Assembly: GCA_017521425.1 (NCBI GenBank)
Contig: JAFXCQ010000023.1
Location: forward strand, 62,001 to 126,000
DNA: 64,000 bases
DNA from: Clostridia bacterium
GTDB taxonomy: Bacteria; Bacillota; Clostridia; Oscillospirales; Acutalibacteraceae
Reading direction: 5' to 3'
Part shown: positions 44,518-51,983 of the stretch, piece after piece
How positions within the stretch are numbered: position 1 is the first letter of the stretch
Layout: the number at the start of each line of letters is the position of its first letter
The notes under the pieces: generated by a model
What the model was told of the DNA's origin: nothing
Seen by the model: the letters and a program-made list of their open reading frames with translations, nothing else
Databases searched by the model: none
Translations under genes and position numbers: made by a program

Positions 44518-46268
44518 TATTTTACCCCACTTTCTATTTTGATTGCACCGAATTTACAAGTCGCAATACACTGACCGCAACGGATGCATAATTCACTGTT
44601 TATACTGAATGGCTTTTTGATTTCACCACTTATTGCATTATTAGGACATTTTCTGCTACAAAGCGAACAACCCTTACAAAGTTCTTCGTCAATTGTATAG
44701 CTTATAAGTGATGTACATTTTTTTGCAGGGCACTTTTTCTCATTTATATGTGCTAAATACTCATCTTTAAAATACTTGATAGTAGTAAGTACAGGGTTTG
44801 GCGCAGAGTTACCAAGACCACAAAGTGCACCTGTTTTGATACTCTCTGCTAATTCCATAAGAGTATCTATATCGCCTTCAGTACCTTTACCGTCAACTAT
44901 TCTTTCCAATATTTCAAGCATACGGGTAGTACCGATTCTGCAAGGCACACATTTACCACAGCTTTCTTTACTTGTGAAATCCATAAAAAATTTTGCCATA
45001 TCGACCATACAGGTATTTTCGTCCATAACAACCATACCGCCAGAGCCCATAATAGCACCTGTTTTTGCTATGCTTTCATAGTCAATTGGTGTAGAGAGCA
45101 TATCCTTTGGAATACAACCACCGGAAGGTCCACCCATCTGTACTGCTTTTACATCGGCATCATCAATAATGCCTCCACAGATGTCAAATACAATTTTTTC
45201 AATAGTGATACCCATTGGCACTTCAACAAGTCCACCGCGTTTTACTCTACCTGCTAAAGCAAAAACTTTGGTACCTTTACTGTTTTCTGTACCCATCTCT
45301 GCAAATGAACTACCGCCATTTTCAATAATCCACGAAACATTCGCAAATGTTTCAACATTATTTATATTGGTTGGTTGCTTTCTGAAGCCTTTTTGTGCAG
45401 GGAATGGTGGTTTTGTAACAGGCATACCTCTGTTACCGCCGAGAGATGCCAAAAGTGCTGTTTCTTCACCACAAACAAATGCACCCGCACCCATCATAAT
45501 TGAAAAATCGAAGTCGAAACCACTGTTTAAAATATTTTTTCCCAAAAGCTTCTTTTCTCTTAATTCATTTATTGCTAATTGCAATCTTTTAACTGCTAAC
45601 GGATATTCTGCACGAACATATATAATACCCATCTTTGCACCAATAGCAATACCTGCAATCATCATACCCTCAAGTACTCTGTGCGGGTCACCTTCTAAAA
45701 CTGCTCTGTCCATAAATGCACCTGGGTCACCCTCATCTGCATTACAAACAACATATTTTTCATCTGATTGTGAATTTTTTGCAGATTGCCATTTAAAATG
45801 TGTCGGGAAGCCTGCGCCACCACGACCACGAAGCCCTGAAGCTTTAATTTCTTCAATAATTTTATCCGAACCCATTTCCAATGCTTTTCTGAATGCATTG
45901 TAACCACCCATTGATATGTATGAGTCAATACTTTCAGGGTTTACCTTACCACAACCGGAAAGAACAATTCTTTTCTGGCTGTTAAGGAAATTAAGCTCTG
46001 CATCGGTGAACTTATTACCCTCTGGCATTTCACCTTTTAAAACACCCTCCGCAAGTACTTTTGCACTTTCTTTATCGAGTCTTCCGTAAAGTGTGCTATT
46101 GCCATTATCGTCAATAATTTCAACAATGGGCTCTGCAAAACAAAGACCGTTGCAACCGACTTTTTCAACTGAATACTCTGTACTTTTTAATACCTCGTTA
46201 AGTCCTTCAAGAACAAAATCTGCACCGGAAGCGATACCGCATGAGCCATAACCTAATAAAAATCTCAT
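44517..46268 (-). CDS. NuoF/HydB-like NADH-binding flavoprotein subunit
   Basis: The order is an N-terminal thioredoxin-like domain, the NADH/FMN core (GLRGRGGAGFPTHFKW, CNADEGDPGAFMDR, GAYVCGEET-type GAGAFVCGEETALLAS), an SLBB region, the NuoF [4Fe-4S] motif (ESCGKCVPCRIG), and a C-terminal pair of [4Fe-4S] motifs (CKGCSLCSRKCP and CIRCGQCIATC). It is 583 residues, like HydB of Thermotoga. In the thioredoxin-like domain the first cluster cysteine is replaced by leucine (LLGYGSC), leaving three of four ligands. It follows the NuoE gene with a 4-base overlap. Confidence 0.92.
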   Translation of the reverse strand: MRFLLGYGSCGIASGADFVLEGLNEVLKSTEYSVEKVGCNGLCFAEPIVEIIDDNGNSTLYGRLDKESAKVLAEGVLKGEMPEGNKFTDAELNFLNSQKRIVLSGCGKVNPESIDSYISMGGYNAFRKALEMGSDKIIEEIKASGLRGRGGAGFPTHFKWQSAKNSQSDEKYVVCNADEGDPGAFMDRAVLEGDPHRVLEGMMIAGIAIGAKMGIIYVRAEYPLAVKRLQLAINELREKKLLGKNILNSGFDFDFSIMMGAGAFVCGEETALLASLGGNRGMPVTKPPFPAQKGFRKQPTNINNVETFANVSWIIENGGSSFAEMGTENSKGTKVFALAGRVKRGGLVEVPMGITIEKIVFDICGGIIDDADVKAVQMGGPSGGCIPKDMLSTPIDYESIAKTGAIMGSGGMVVMDENTCMVDMAKFFMDFTSKESCGKCVPCRIGTTRMLEILERIVDGKGTEGDIDTLMELAESIKTGALCGLGNSAPNPVLTTIKYFKDEYLAHINEKKCPAKKCTSLISYTIDEELCKGCSLCSRKCPNNAISGEIKKPFSINSELCIRCGQCIATCKFGAIKIESGVK

Positions 46269-46744
46269 TTCTGTGCCTCCTGTTCTTTTATAGACTCTAA
46301 TATTTCTACAACCTTTTCACTTGTCAATTTACCGTAGGCAGTGTCATTTATCATCATTGCAGGTGAAATGCTACAACAACCAAGACACGCAACCTCTTCC
46401 CACGAGAAAAGTCCGTCTTCTGTAATATCGCCTGCTTCAATTCCTAACACTCTTCTTAATGTGTCGGCAACTCTTTCGCCACCATTAACGTGACACGCAG
46501 TACCCATACACACCATAATTCTGTATTTACCAATAGGTTTAAGGCGGAAGCCTGCGTAAAATGATGCAACACCTAAAATTCTACTGCTCGCAATACCAGT
46601 TATTTCTGTAATACATTTTACACTTTCTTCCGAAATATATCCGACAAGCGCCTGAACCTCCTGCAAGACAGCAATAAGACTTTCAGACGGATTGCTATAT
46701 TTTTCAACAATTGATTTGATTTTTGATTTTAATTCACAAGACAT
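46265..46744 (-). CDS. NuoE/HydC-like [2Fe-2S] subunit
   Basis: This 159-residue thioredoxin-fold protein carries the complete NuoE cluster cysteines, CMGTAC (C-x4-C) and CLGCC (C-x3-C), and the family helix VLQEVQALVGYISEE. It hands electrons to or from the NuoF-like subunit. The ATG at 46744 is preferred because GGAG lies 8 bases upstream; the ATG two codons earlier is too close to it. It is the first gene of the three-gene operon. Confidence 0.92.
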   Translation of the reverse strand: MSCELKSKIKSIVEKYSNPSESLIAVLQEVQALVGYISEESVKCITEITGIASSRILGVASFYAGFRLKPIGKYRIMVCMGTACHVNGGERVADTLRRVLGIEAGDITEDGLFSWEEVACLGCCSISPAMMINDTAYGKLTSEKVVEILESIKEQEAQK

Positions 46745-46778
46745 TTTCATTACTCCAATCAAAAAATAGATACCTTAT

Positions 46779-46807
46779 ATAATACTACAAATATCTCTCT
46801 TTTTCAA
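46779..46807 (-). promoter_or_regulatory. Promoter of the NuoE-NuoF-NuoG/GltD operon
   Basis: TTGAAA and TATTAT on the minus strand with a 17-base spacer lie 35 bases before the NuoE start. No Rex-type palindrome was seen. Confidence 0.55.
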
Positions 46808-46879
46808 TAAAAGATTAAAATTTATAAATACTCTTTACTTTTAAATGAAATACAAGTAAAATAATAAATGGTGATAAAA

Positions 46880-47527
46880 ATGAAAGAATATGAGTATTAT
46901 ATTTTTGACTTCGATGGTACATTAGTTGACTCAAGCGAAGGCATTTACAATTCTATTATTTATGCTTTAAAAGAATTTGGCATTGAAGAAAATGACCGGG
47001 AGAAGCTTCGTTACTTTATCGGTCCTCCACTTTTTCATTCATTCAAGCATATTTATGGTGTGAATGATGAAGACTCAAACTGGCTCGTTGCAAAATACAG
47101 AGAGCGTTACAAAGTAAAGGGCTGTGCCGAATCAACCGTTTATGACGGTGTACCTGAAATGCTCAAAGCTTTAAAAGAAAAGGGTAAACGAATTGCAATT
47201 GCCTCTTCAAAGCCAAAGCAATTTGTCGATGAAATTTCAAAGCATCTTGGTATTTTTGATTATTACGATTATGTTTCTGCCGAAAGCTTTGACAAAACAC
47301 ATTCGAGCAAAGAGGATTTAATAAATAATGTTTTAGACCATTTCGGTAATCCACCGAAAGAACAATGCCTTATGATTGGTGACAGATTTTATGACATTGA
47401 TGGCGCAAAGGCAACTAATTTAGAATCTGCTGGTGCACTTTTCGGGTTAGGTGAAGTCGAAGAATTAACTGAAGCAGGTGCGACATATTTATTAAATGCC
47501 CCCTCTGATTTGCTGAATATAGGATAA
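46880..47527 (+). CDS. HAD-family phosphatase (phosphoglycolate phosphatase-like)
   Basis: The 215 residues show the HAD motifs in order: FDFDGTLVDSS (motif I), IASSK (motif II), a Lys-containing region before motif III, and MIGDRFYDIDGAKA (motif IV). The helical cap after motif I is that of Gph/pyrophosphatase PpaX-type enzymes. It dephosphorylates a small metabolite whose identity is not evident. The ATG at 46880 has GGTGA upstream and is chosen over one four codons earlier. Confidence 0.85.
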   Translation: MKEYEYYIFDFDGTLVDSSEGIYNSIIYALKEFGIEENDREKLRYFIGPPLFHSFKHIYGVNDEDSNWLVAKYRERYKVKGCAESTVYDGVPEMLKALKEKGKRIAIASSKPKQFVDEISKHLGIFDYYDYVSAESFDKTHSSKEDLINNVLDHFGNPPKEQCLMIGDRFYDIDGAKATNLESAGALFGLGEVEELTEAGATYLLNAPSDLLNIG

Positions 47528-47532
47528 AAATT

Positions 47533-47560
47533 AAAACAGACTGCGTTCACAGTCTGTTTT
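47533..47560 (+). terminator. Terminator after the HAD gene
   Basis: An 11-bp perfect stem (AAAACAGACTG) with a six-base loop is followed by TTTTTTGTTTT. It lies within bases of the FeoB-associated peptide gene end and separates the convergent units. Confidence 0.85.
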
Positions 47561-47565
47561 TTGTT

Positions 47566-47715
47566 TTATCCATTTTTATTACAATTACAAGAATTGCAAG
47601 TTTTTGCATTCGGACAACCGATGCATTTTTCACCATTCTTTTTAGCTTTTACAATATATCTTATAGCAAAACCTAAAATTACGACGAGTAATGCTATTAT
47701 TACTATATTTTCCAT
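47566..47715 (-). CDS. FeoB-associated cysteine-rich membrane protein
   Basis: This 49-residue gene encodes one membrane helix (MENIVIIALLVVILGFAIRY) followed by a cytoplasmic Cys-rich tail (KCIGCPNAKTCNSCNCNK). That layout matches the small FeoB-associated proteins (PF12669) that may act like FeoC. It lies 13 bases after feoB on the same strand. The five cysteines could bind iron or an iron-sulfur cluster. Confidence 0.85.
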   Translation of the reverse strand: MENIVIIALLVVILGFAIRYIVKAKKNGEKCIGCPNAKTCNSCNCNKNG

Positions 47716-47728
47716 ATAAACTCCAGAA

Positions 47729-49729
47729 TTATTTTTTAATCATTTCTCTTACTGTTCCGACCGTTTCTGTTTTCTTGTTATTTTTGATTATCAGTATCAT
47801 AAGAATTGCAACAAATGCTAAAACTGCGATTAAGCCACCTAAGAAACCTGCGCCAAGAGAACCAGTTGTTATAAGTGTACCAATCTGGTAAACAAGGAAA
47901 CCAACTGTAAAGCCTGTACCTAATTGTAAAGCGATGCCACCCCAGAACCATTTTGCGCTTTTCATTTCCGCTTTCATAGCACCAAGTGCCGCAAAGCACG
48001 GTGGTGTATAAAGATTAAACATAAGAAATGCTAAAGCAGCAGGTGCGGTAAGTCCCATAATTGTTGCTACCTCTGATGCACCGCCTTCTAAAATGAGTTC
48101 GTCAACATTTATAAAGTTTGTAATACCAAAGCAAACTGCGAGAGTACCAACAACATTTTCTTTTGCAATAAAGCCTGTAACAGCGGCAGCAGCTAATTGC
48201 CATGAAACAACCCCTACAACAGGAATAATAATATAGGCAAATGGTGAAGCAATGGATGCTAATATTGAAGCATCAGCAGTTTCAGCAACCTGAAATTTCC
48301 AGGTGAATGTCTGCATAAGCTGTACTGCTGTATTGCATACAAGAATAACTGTTGCTGCTTTGACAACATAAGCCCATCCACGACTACACATTGATTTAAC
48401 GGCCCTTAAAATACTTGGTAATTTATATTCAGGAAGTTCAATAATAAAGAAAGATTTTCTTACTTTATAACCTGCAACTTTATTAACGAGTAATGCACCA
48501 AAGAATATAAGTACAATTCCTACAAAATACATAACAGGACCAACCCATTTAGCATCTCCGAAGAACACCCCTGAGAAAAGTGCTATAACTGGCATTTTTG
48601 CACCGCAAGGCATAAATGGTGCGAGCATGGCAGTAGCTCTGCGTTCACGCTCATTATGGATAGTTCTACAAGCCATAACACCAGGAACTGCACAACCAGT
48701 TGTAATTACAAATGGAATAATTGATTTGCCTGAAAGACCTACTTTTTTGAAAATCGGGTCTAAAACTACTGACGCACGAGCCATATAACCACAGTCTTCA
48801 AGTAATGCAATAAGGAAATACATAACCATAACAAGTGGTAAGAAACCGATAACCGCAATAACACCACCGATAACACCATCAACTAAAAGCGCTGAAAGTA
48901 ATGGATTTGCATTTTCAAGAAGTTCACCAATCATTCCCTGACCTGCTTCAAGCCAACCAACGAGTAAATCTGCAATCCACACACCAGGGCCATATTGTGA
49001 AATCCAGAGAACTAAAAACATAACAACCGCAAAAATAGGAAGACCTACCCATTTATTAGTTATTATTGCATCAATTTTATCTTGTGAATTTCTATCTTTA
49101 GTAAAGAATTTTCGCGTTTCAACTTCTTTAACAATTGATTTCACAAATTGAAAACGCTTTTTGTCTGCATCCTTAACCTGACTTTTGTTTGACAAGTCAA
49201 TATTATCTTGTATGAAAGGAGCAAACTGACCTTTACCAATACTGCCAATTGCAATCTCAACAACTTTTTCGATACCATCAGAAGATGTTGAAACTGTTTC
49301 TATAACAGAGCAATTTAATTTTTTGCTTAAAAGCTCAGTATTGATTTTGTTTTGTTTTTTCTTATTCAAATCACTTTTATTAAGTGCTACAACAACAGGA
49401 ATATTGAGTTCTAAAAGCTGAGTGGTAAAGAAAAGACTGCGGCTTAAATTTGTAGCATCAACAATATTTATAATTGCATCAGGCTTCTCATTTATTATAT
49501 AATCGCGTGTTACAGATTCTTCGCTTGTAAACGGTGACATTGAGTAAGCACCCGGAAGGTCAACAATAATTACCTCATCGCTACCACTGTAAAAACCTCT
49601 TTTTATATTATGTTCTTTCTTTTCAACTGTAACACCTGCCCAGTTACCAACTTTTTCATTAGCGCCTGTAAGTGCATTGTACATTGTTGTTTTACCACTA
49701 TTCGGGTTACCCGCCAAAGCAATTCGCAT
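47729..49729 (-). CDS. feoB: Ferrous iron transporter FeoB
   Basis: The N-terminal GTPase domain has G1 GNPNSGKTT, G3 DLPGAYS and G4 NKSD, followed by the helical spacer and about ten membrane segments with conserved gate motifs (GCAVPGVMACRT and MPCGAKMPV). It imports Fe2+ across the membrane. 666 residues is typical for the Firmicutes form. AGGAGAG precedes the ATG. A third copy of the operator-like palindrome lies between feoA and this gene. Confidence 0.95.
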   Translation of the reverse strand: MRIALAGNPNSGKTTMYNALTGANEKVGNWAGVTVEKKEHNIKRGFYSGSDEVIIVDLPGAYSMSPFTSEESVTRDYIINEKPDAIINIVDATNLSRSLFFTTQLLELNIPVVVALNKSDLNKKKQNKINTELLSKKLNCSVIETVSTSSDGIEKVVEIAIGSIGKGQFAPFIQDNIDLSNKSQVKDADKKRFQFVKSIVKEVETRKFFTKDRNSQDKIDAIITNKWVGLPIFAVVMFLVLWISQYGPGVWIADLLVGWLEAGQGMIGELLENANPLLSALLVDGVIGGVIAVIGFLPLVMVMYFLIALLEDCGYMARASVVLDPIFKKVGLSGKSIIPFVITTGCAVPGVMACRTIHNERERRATAMLAPFMPCGAKMPVIALFSGVFFGDAKWVGPVMYFVGIVLIFFGALLVNKVAGYKVRKSFFIIELPEYKLPSILRAVKSMCSRGWAYVVKAATVILVCNTAVQLMQTFTWKFQVAETADASILASIASPFAYIIIPVVGVVSWQLAAAAVTGFIAKENVVGTLAVCFGITNFINVDELILEGGASEVATIMGLTAPAALAFLMFNLYTPPCFAALGAMKAEMKSAKWFWGGIALQLGTGFTVGFLVYQIGTLITTGSLGAGFLGGLIAVLAFVAILMILIIKNNKKTETVGTVREMIKK

Positions 49730-49746
49730 AAACTCTCTCCTGTTCA

Positions 49747-49764
49747 GGTTAGCAGCCGCTAACC
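49747..49764. promoter_or_regulatory. Operator-like palindrome between feoA and feoB
   Basis: GGTTAGC and GCTAACC flank a four-base centre (AGCC). The arms match the two boxes upstream of feoA, but the centre differs. It could be a second regulated site or a small attenuating hairpin. Confidence 0.5.
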
Positions 49765-49785
49765 ATTGTTTAAAATTTTAACATT

Positions 49786-49998
49786 TCAGACAGTAATTGC
49801 CTCTGCCAAAGGTTTGTCTATGTTATATCTGCCATCTTTAATAGCGACTATTAAGCCGCCTTTTAACTTGGAAATTACAGTAATAGGCTCACCACTGTAA
49901 CAACCTAAAGTAAAGAGAAATGAATCTATTTCATCATCATTAGTCTGAATATCTTTAACTAAATATTCTTTACCTACTTCAGCAGTAAATAAATTCAT
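49786..49998 (-). CDS. feoA: Ferrous iron transport protein FeoA
   Basis: This 70-residue SH3-like protein has the FeoA pattern (LGCYSGEPITVISKLKGGLIVAIKDGRYNIDKPLAEAITV). It docks on FeoB and supports iron uptake. The ATG has AGAGGG upstream. It is the first gene of the feo operon, directly behind two operator palindromes. Confidence 0.92.
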   Translation of the reverse strand: MNLFTAEVGKEYLVKDIQTNDDEIDSFLFTLGCYSGEPITVISKLKGGLIVAIKDGRYNIDKPLAEAITV

Positions 49999-50023
49999 AA
50001 AAACACCCTCTCTTATATTCTGT

Positions 50024-50043
50024 AAGTTAGCATTTGCTAACTT
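50024..50043. promoter_or_regulatory. DtxR-type operator, feoA-proximal copy
   Basis: A 9-bp inverted repeat (AAGTTAGCA and TGCTAACTT around TT) lies in the 5' leader of feoA. It shares the core GTTAGCATTTGCTAAC with the box at 50055. Confidence 0.7.
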
Positions 50044-50054
50044 GTAATTTCAAA

Positions 50055-50080
50055 TAGTAGTTAGCATTTGCTAACTACTA
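50055..50080. promoter_or_regulatory. DtxR-type operator next to the feo promoter
   Basis: A perfect 12-bp inverted repeat (TAGTAGTTAGCA and its complement around TT) begins three bases past the -10 element of the feo promoter, where a bound repressor would cover the start of transcription. Its centre is 34 bases from the other box. Confidence 0.8.
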
Positions 50081-50082
50081 TT

Positions 50083-50111
50083 ATCTTATCAGTTTTGTAA
50101 ATATTTGTCAA
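50083..50111 (-). promoter_or_regulatory. Promoter of the feo operon
   Basis: TTGACA and TAAGAT on the minus strand have an exact 17-base spacer, followed directly by the operator at 50055-50080. Confidence 0.75.
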
Positions 50112-50181
50112 TAGAATTTTGTCGTATTTTAAGCGCCATTTTTCAATTTTGTAAGAATGCTCAAATCGTGTTTTTATTTCC

Positions 50182-50210
50182 TTGATTTTTTTTAGTGAAT
50201 ATGTTATTCT
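50182..50210 (+). promoter_or_regulatory. Probable promoter of the DtxR-type regulator gene
   Basis: TTGATT and TATTCT with a 17-base spacer lie 36 bases before the start codon at 50246. It diverges from the feo promoter. Confidence 0.45.
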
Positions 50211-50245
50211 TAACAAAGATAAATCTTACAAAAAGGGGTGAAACA

Positions 50246-50608
50246 ATGGCTTTAAAAGAATCTGGTGAAATGTACCTTGAAACTATTTATGTATTAAACA
50301 AAAAGAGCGATTCGGTCCGTTCTATTGATGTTTGTGAATATATGGGATACTCAAAGCCAAGTGTTTCACGAGCTGTCGGGCTTTTAAAAAGTGCTGGTTT
50401 AATAAATGTAAGTAAAGAAGGTTATTTAACTCTTACAAAAAGCGGTGAAGAAACCGCCAAAAAGCTTTTTGAACGCCACACAATAATTTCAAAATTTTTA
50501 GTGTCTTTGGGTGTAGATGAAGAAACTGCTACTGAAGATGCTTGCAGAATTGAGCACGTTATAAGTGACAAGTCTTTTGAAGCAATAAAAAAGAAAGTCA
50601 ATCTTTGA
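50246..50608 (+). CDS. DtxR/MntR-family metal-dependent regulator
   Basis: The 120 residues begin with the winged-helix DNA-binding part (SGEMYLETIYVLNKKSDSVRSIDVCEYMGYSKPSVSRAVGLLKSAGLI) and continue into the metal-binding dimerisation domain (FERHTIISKFLVSLGVDEETATEDACRIEHVIS). No C-terminal SH3-like domain is present, as in short MntR types. AAAGGGG gives the start at 50246; a GTG 17 codons earlier lies in the promoter. It faces feoA, whose palindromes are its likely sites, probably with Fe2+ as corepressor (inference). Confidence 0.88.
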   Translation: MALKESGEMYLETIYVLNKKSDSVRSIDVCEYMGYSKPSVSRAVGLLKSAGLINVSKEGYLTLTKSGEETAKKLFERHTIISKFLVSLGVDEETATEDACRIEHVISDKSFEAIKKKVNL

Positions 50609-50619
50609 TTGACTTTCTT
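50591..50619. terminator. Bidirectional terminator
   Basis: A 13-bp perfect stem (AAGAAAGTCAATC) with a three-base loop includes the regulator's stop codon. T-runs follow on both strands, so it also ends the convergent DUF554 gene. Confidence 0.85.
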
Positions 50620-50622
50620 TTT

Positions 50623-51333
50623 TTAAATTCCTAAAAGCTCAAATGCTGAACAGAAAAGTGGCACAAAAATGAGCCCCGGCAAAAGATTTGCCACTTTTAT
50701 TTTTGTTACACCTATAAGATTAAGTCCTAAAGCGGTAATCATAACTGAGCCTGCGCATATAAGCTCAGCAACTGCAAAATCACTTAAGAATGAGCCAAGC
50801 ACCATTGAAAGTGCAACTAACGCACCTTGAAATACTAAGACGAAGCCTGAAGCGCACATAACGCCAAAGCCTAAAGATGCCGCTAACATACTTGATGAAA
50901 TCAAATCTAACACGGATTTAGTGTAAAGCATCTGATTATCGCCAGAAATACCCGCATTCATTGAGCCGACAATCGTCATAGCTCCAACACAAAAAAGAAG
51001 TGAGGCTGTTACAAAGCCTTGAGAAAAAGTATTTTCTTTACTCTTACTTTTCTTTGCTATCTTTTCGCCCAAACCTTCAAGTTTTTTATCAATATCTATA
51101 AGAGTGCCGACAATTGTACCAAAAACCATAGACAAAATCATTACAAGTTGATTTTGCCCTTTCATTATACCGGTAACACCAATTGCAATAGTACAAAGAC
51201 CAATAGCAGTCATAACTGCTTTATTCAGTTTTTCGGGAATCCCCTTTTTTAAAAGAAGACCAACACCACTACCTATAAGCACAGTAATAGTATTCACTAT
51301 AACACCGCTGAAATGTGTTAATATTTCATTCAC
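50623..51333 (-). CDS. DUF554-family membrane protein
   Basis: This 236-residue protein has about seven membrane segments and the family blocks VIVNTITVLIGSGVGLLLKKGIPEKL and GTIVGTLIDIDKKLEGLGE. Function is unknown. A GTG start overlaps the stop of the pseudouridine synthase gene by 8 bases. Confidence 0.85.
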   Translation of the reverse strand: MNEILTHFSGVIVNTITVLIGSGVGLLLKKGIPEKLNKAVMTAIGLCTIAIGVTGIMKGQNQLVMILSMVFGTIVGTLIDIDKKLEGLGEKIAKKSKSKENTFSQGFVTASLLFCVGAMTIVGSMNAGISGDNQMLYTKSVLDLISSSMLAASLGFGVMCASGFVLVFQGALVALSMVLGSFLSDFAVAELICAGSVMITALGLNLIGVTKIKVANLLPGLIFVPLFCSAFELLGI

Positions 51334-51982
51334 TTAAATCACTTCCAAATAAAGACCAAGGATAGTTTATTTTAGTAGGAATTTCTGTAAAAGTCAACAC
51401 CTCATTTGTTGTAGGATGAGAAAAAGTTATTGAATGTGAAAATAAAGCTATATCACTTGTCTTGTCTTTACTACCATATTTTATATCGCCACAAAGAGGT
51501 GTTTTTCGTGATGAAAACTGCACTCTTATCTGGTGGGTTCTGCCTGTATGTAATGTAACCCTCACAAGAGTTTTATTTTCTGTTTCGCTTAAAGCAACAT
51601 ACTCCAAAGACGCTTCTTTTACGCCTTTTCTCATTCTGTTTACAACATAGGAGCGATTTTTAGCAGAATCTTTAAAAAGCAAATCTTTGTAAACACCCTG
51701 CTTTTCTTCTATAATTCCATCTACTATGGCAAGGTAAGTTTTCCTGAAAGTGTTTTCTTGTATCTGTTTTGAAATACAAGCGGCACTTTTTTTATTTTTG
51801 GCAAAAACCATTACACCCCCTACATTTCTGTCAAGGCGGTGCAAAAGATGAACTTGCCCCTCATAAATCTCTTCATTTATTTTCGTCAGAATACCCTTTT
51901 CACCATTTTTAGTGTCTTCACTGGGCACACCAACAGGCTTCACTAAAACTATTACATCATTATCGTGGAATAATACTTTCAT
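51326..51982 (-). CDS. RluA-family RNA pseudouridine synthase
   Basis: The catalytic motif HRLDRNVGGVMVFAKN (Asp in HRLD) and the C-terminal LHTGRTHQIRVQFSSRKTPLCGDIKYG are the RluA signatures. No S4 domain is present. It makes pseudouridine in rRNA or tRNA; the exact site is not evident. AGAGGAG precedes the ATG, and the gene begins one base after hflX ends. Confidence 0.9.
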   Translation of the reverse strand: MKVLFHDNDVIVLVKPVGVPSEDTKNGEKGILTKINEEIYEGQVHLLHRLDRNVGGVMVFAKNKKSAACISKQIQENTFRKTYLAIVDGIIEEKQGVYKDLLFKDSAKNRSYVVNRMRKGVKEASLEYVALSETENKTLVRVTLHTGRTHQIRVQFSSRKTPLCGDIKYGSKDKTSDIALFSHSITFSHPTTNEVLTFTEIPTKINYPWSLFGSDLSE

Positions 51983-51983
51983 T

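Noticed and set aside
45169-45903. A long plus-strand frame opposite the NuoF-like gene
   Set aside because: The minus-strand gene is a clear family match over the whole stretch; the opposite frame is Pro/Ile-rich with no ribosome site.
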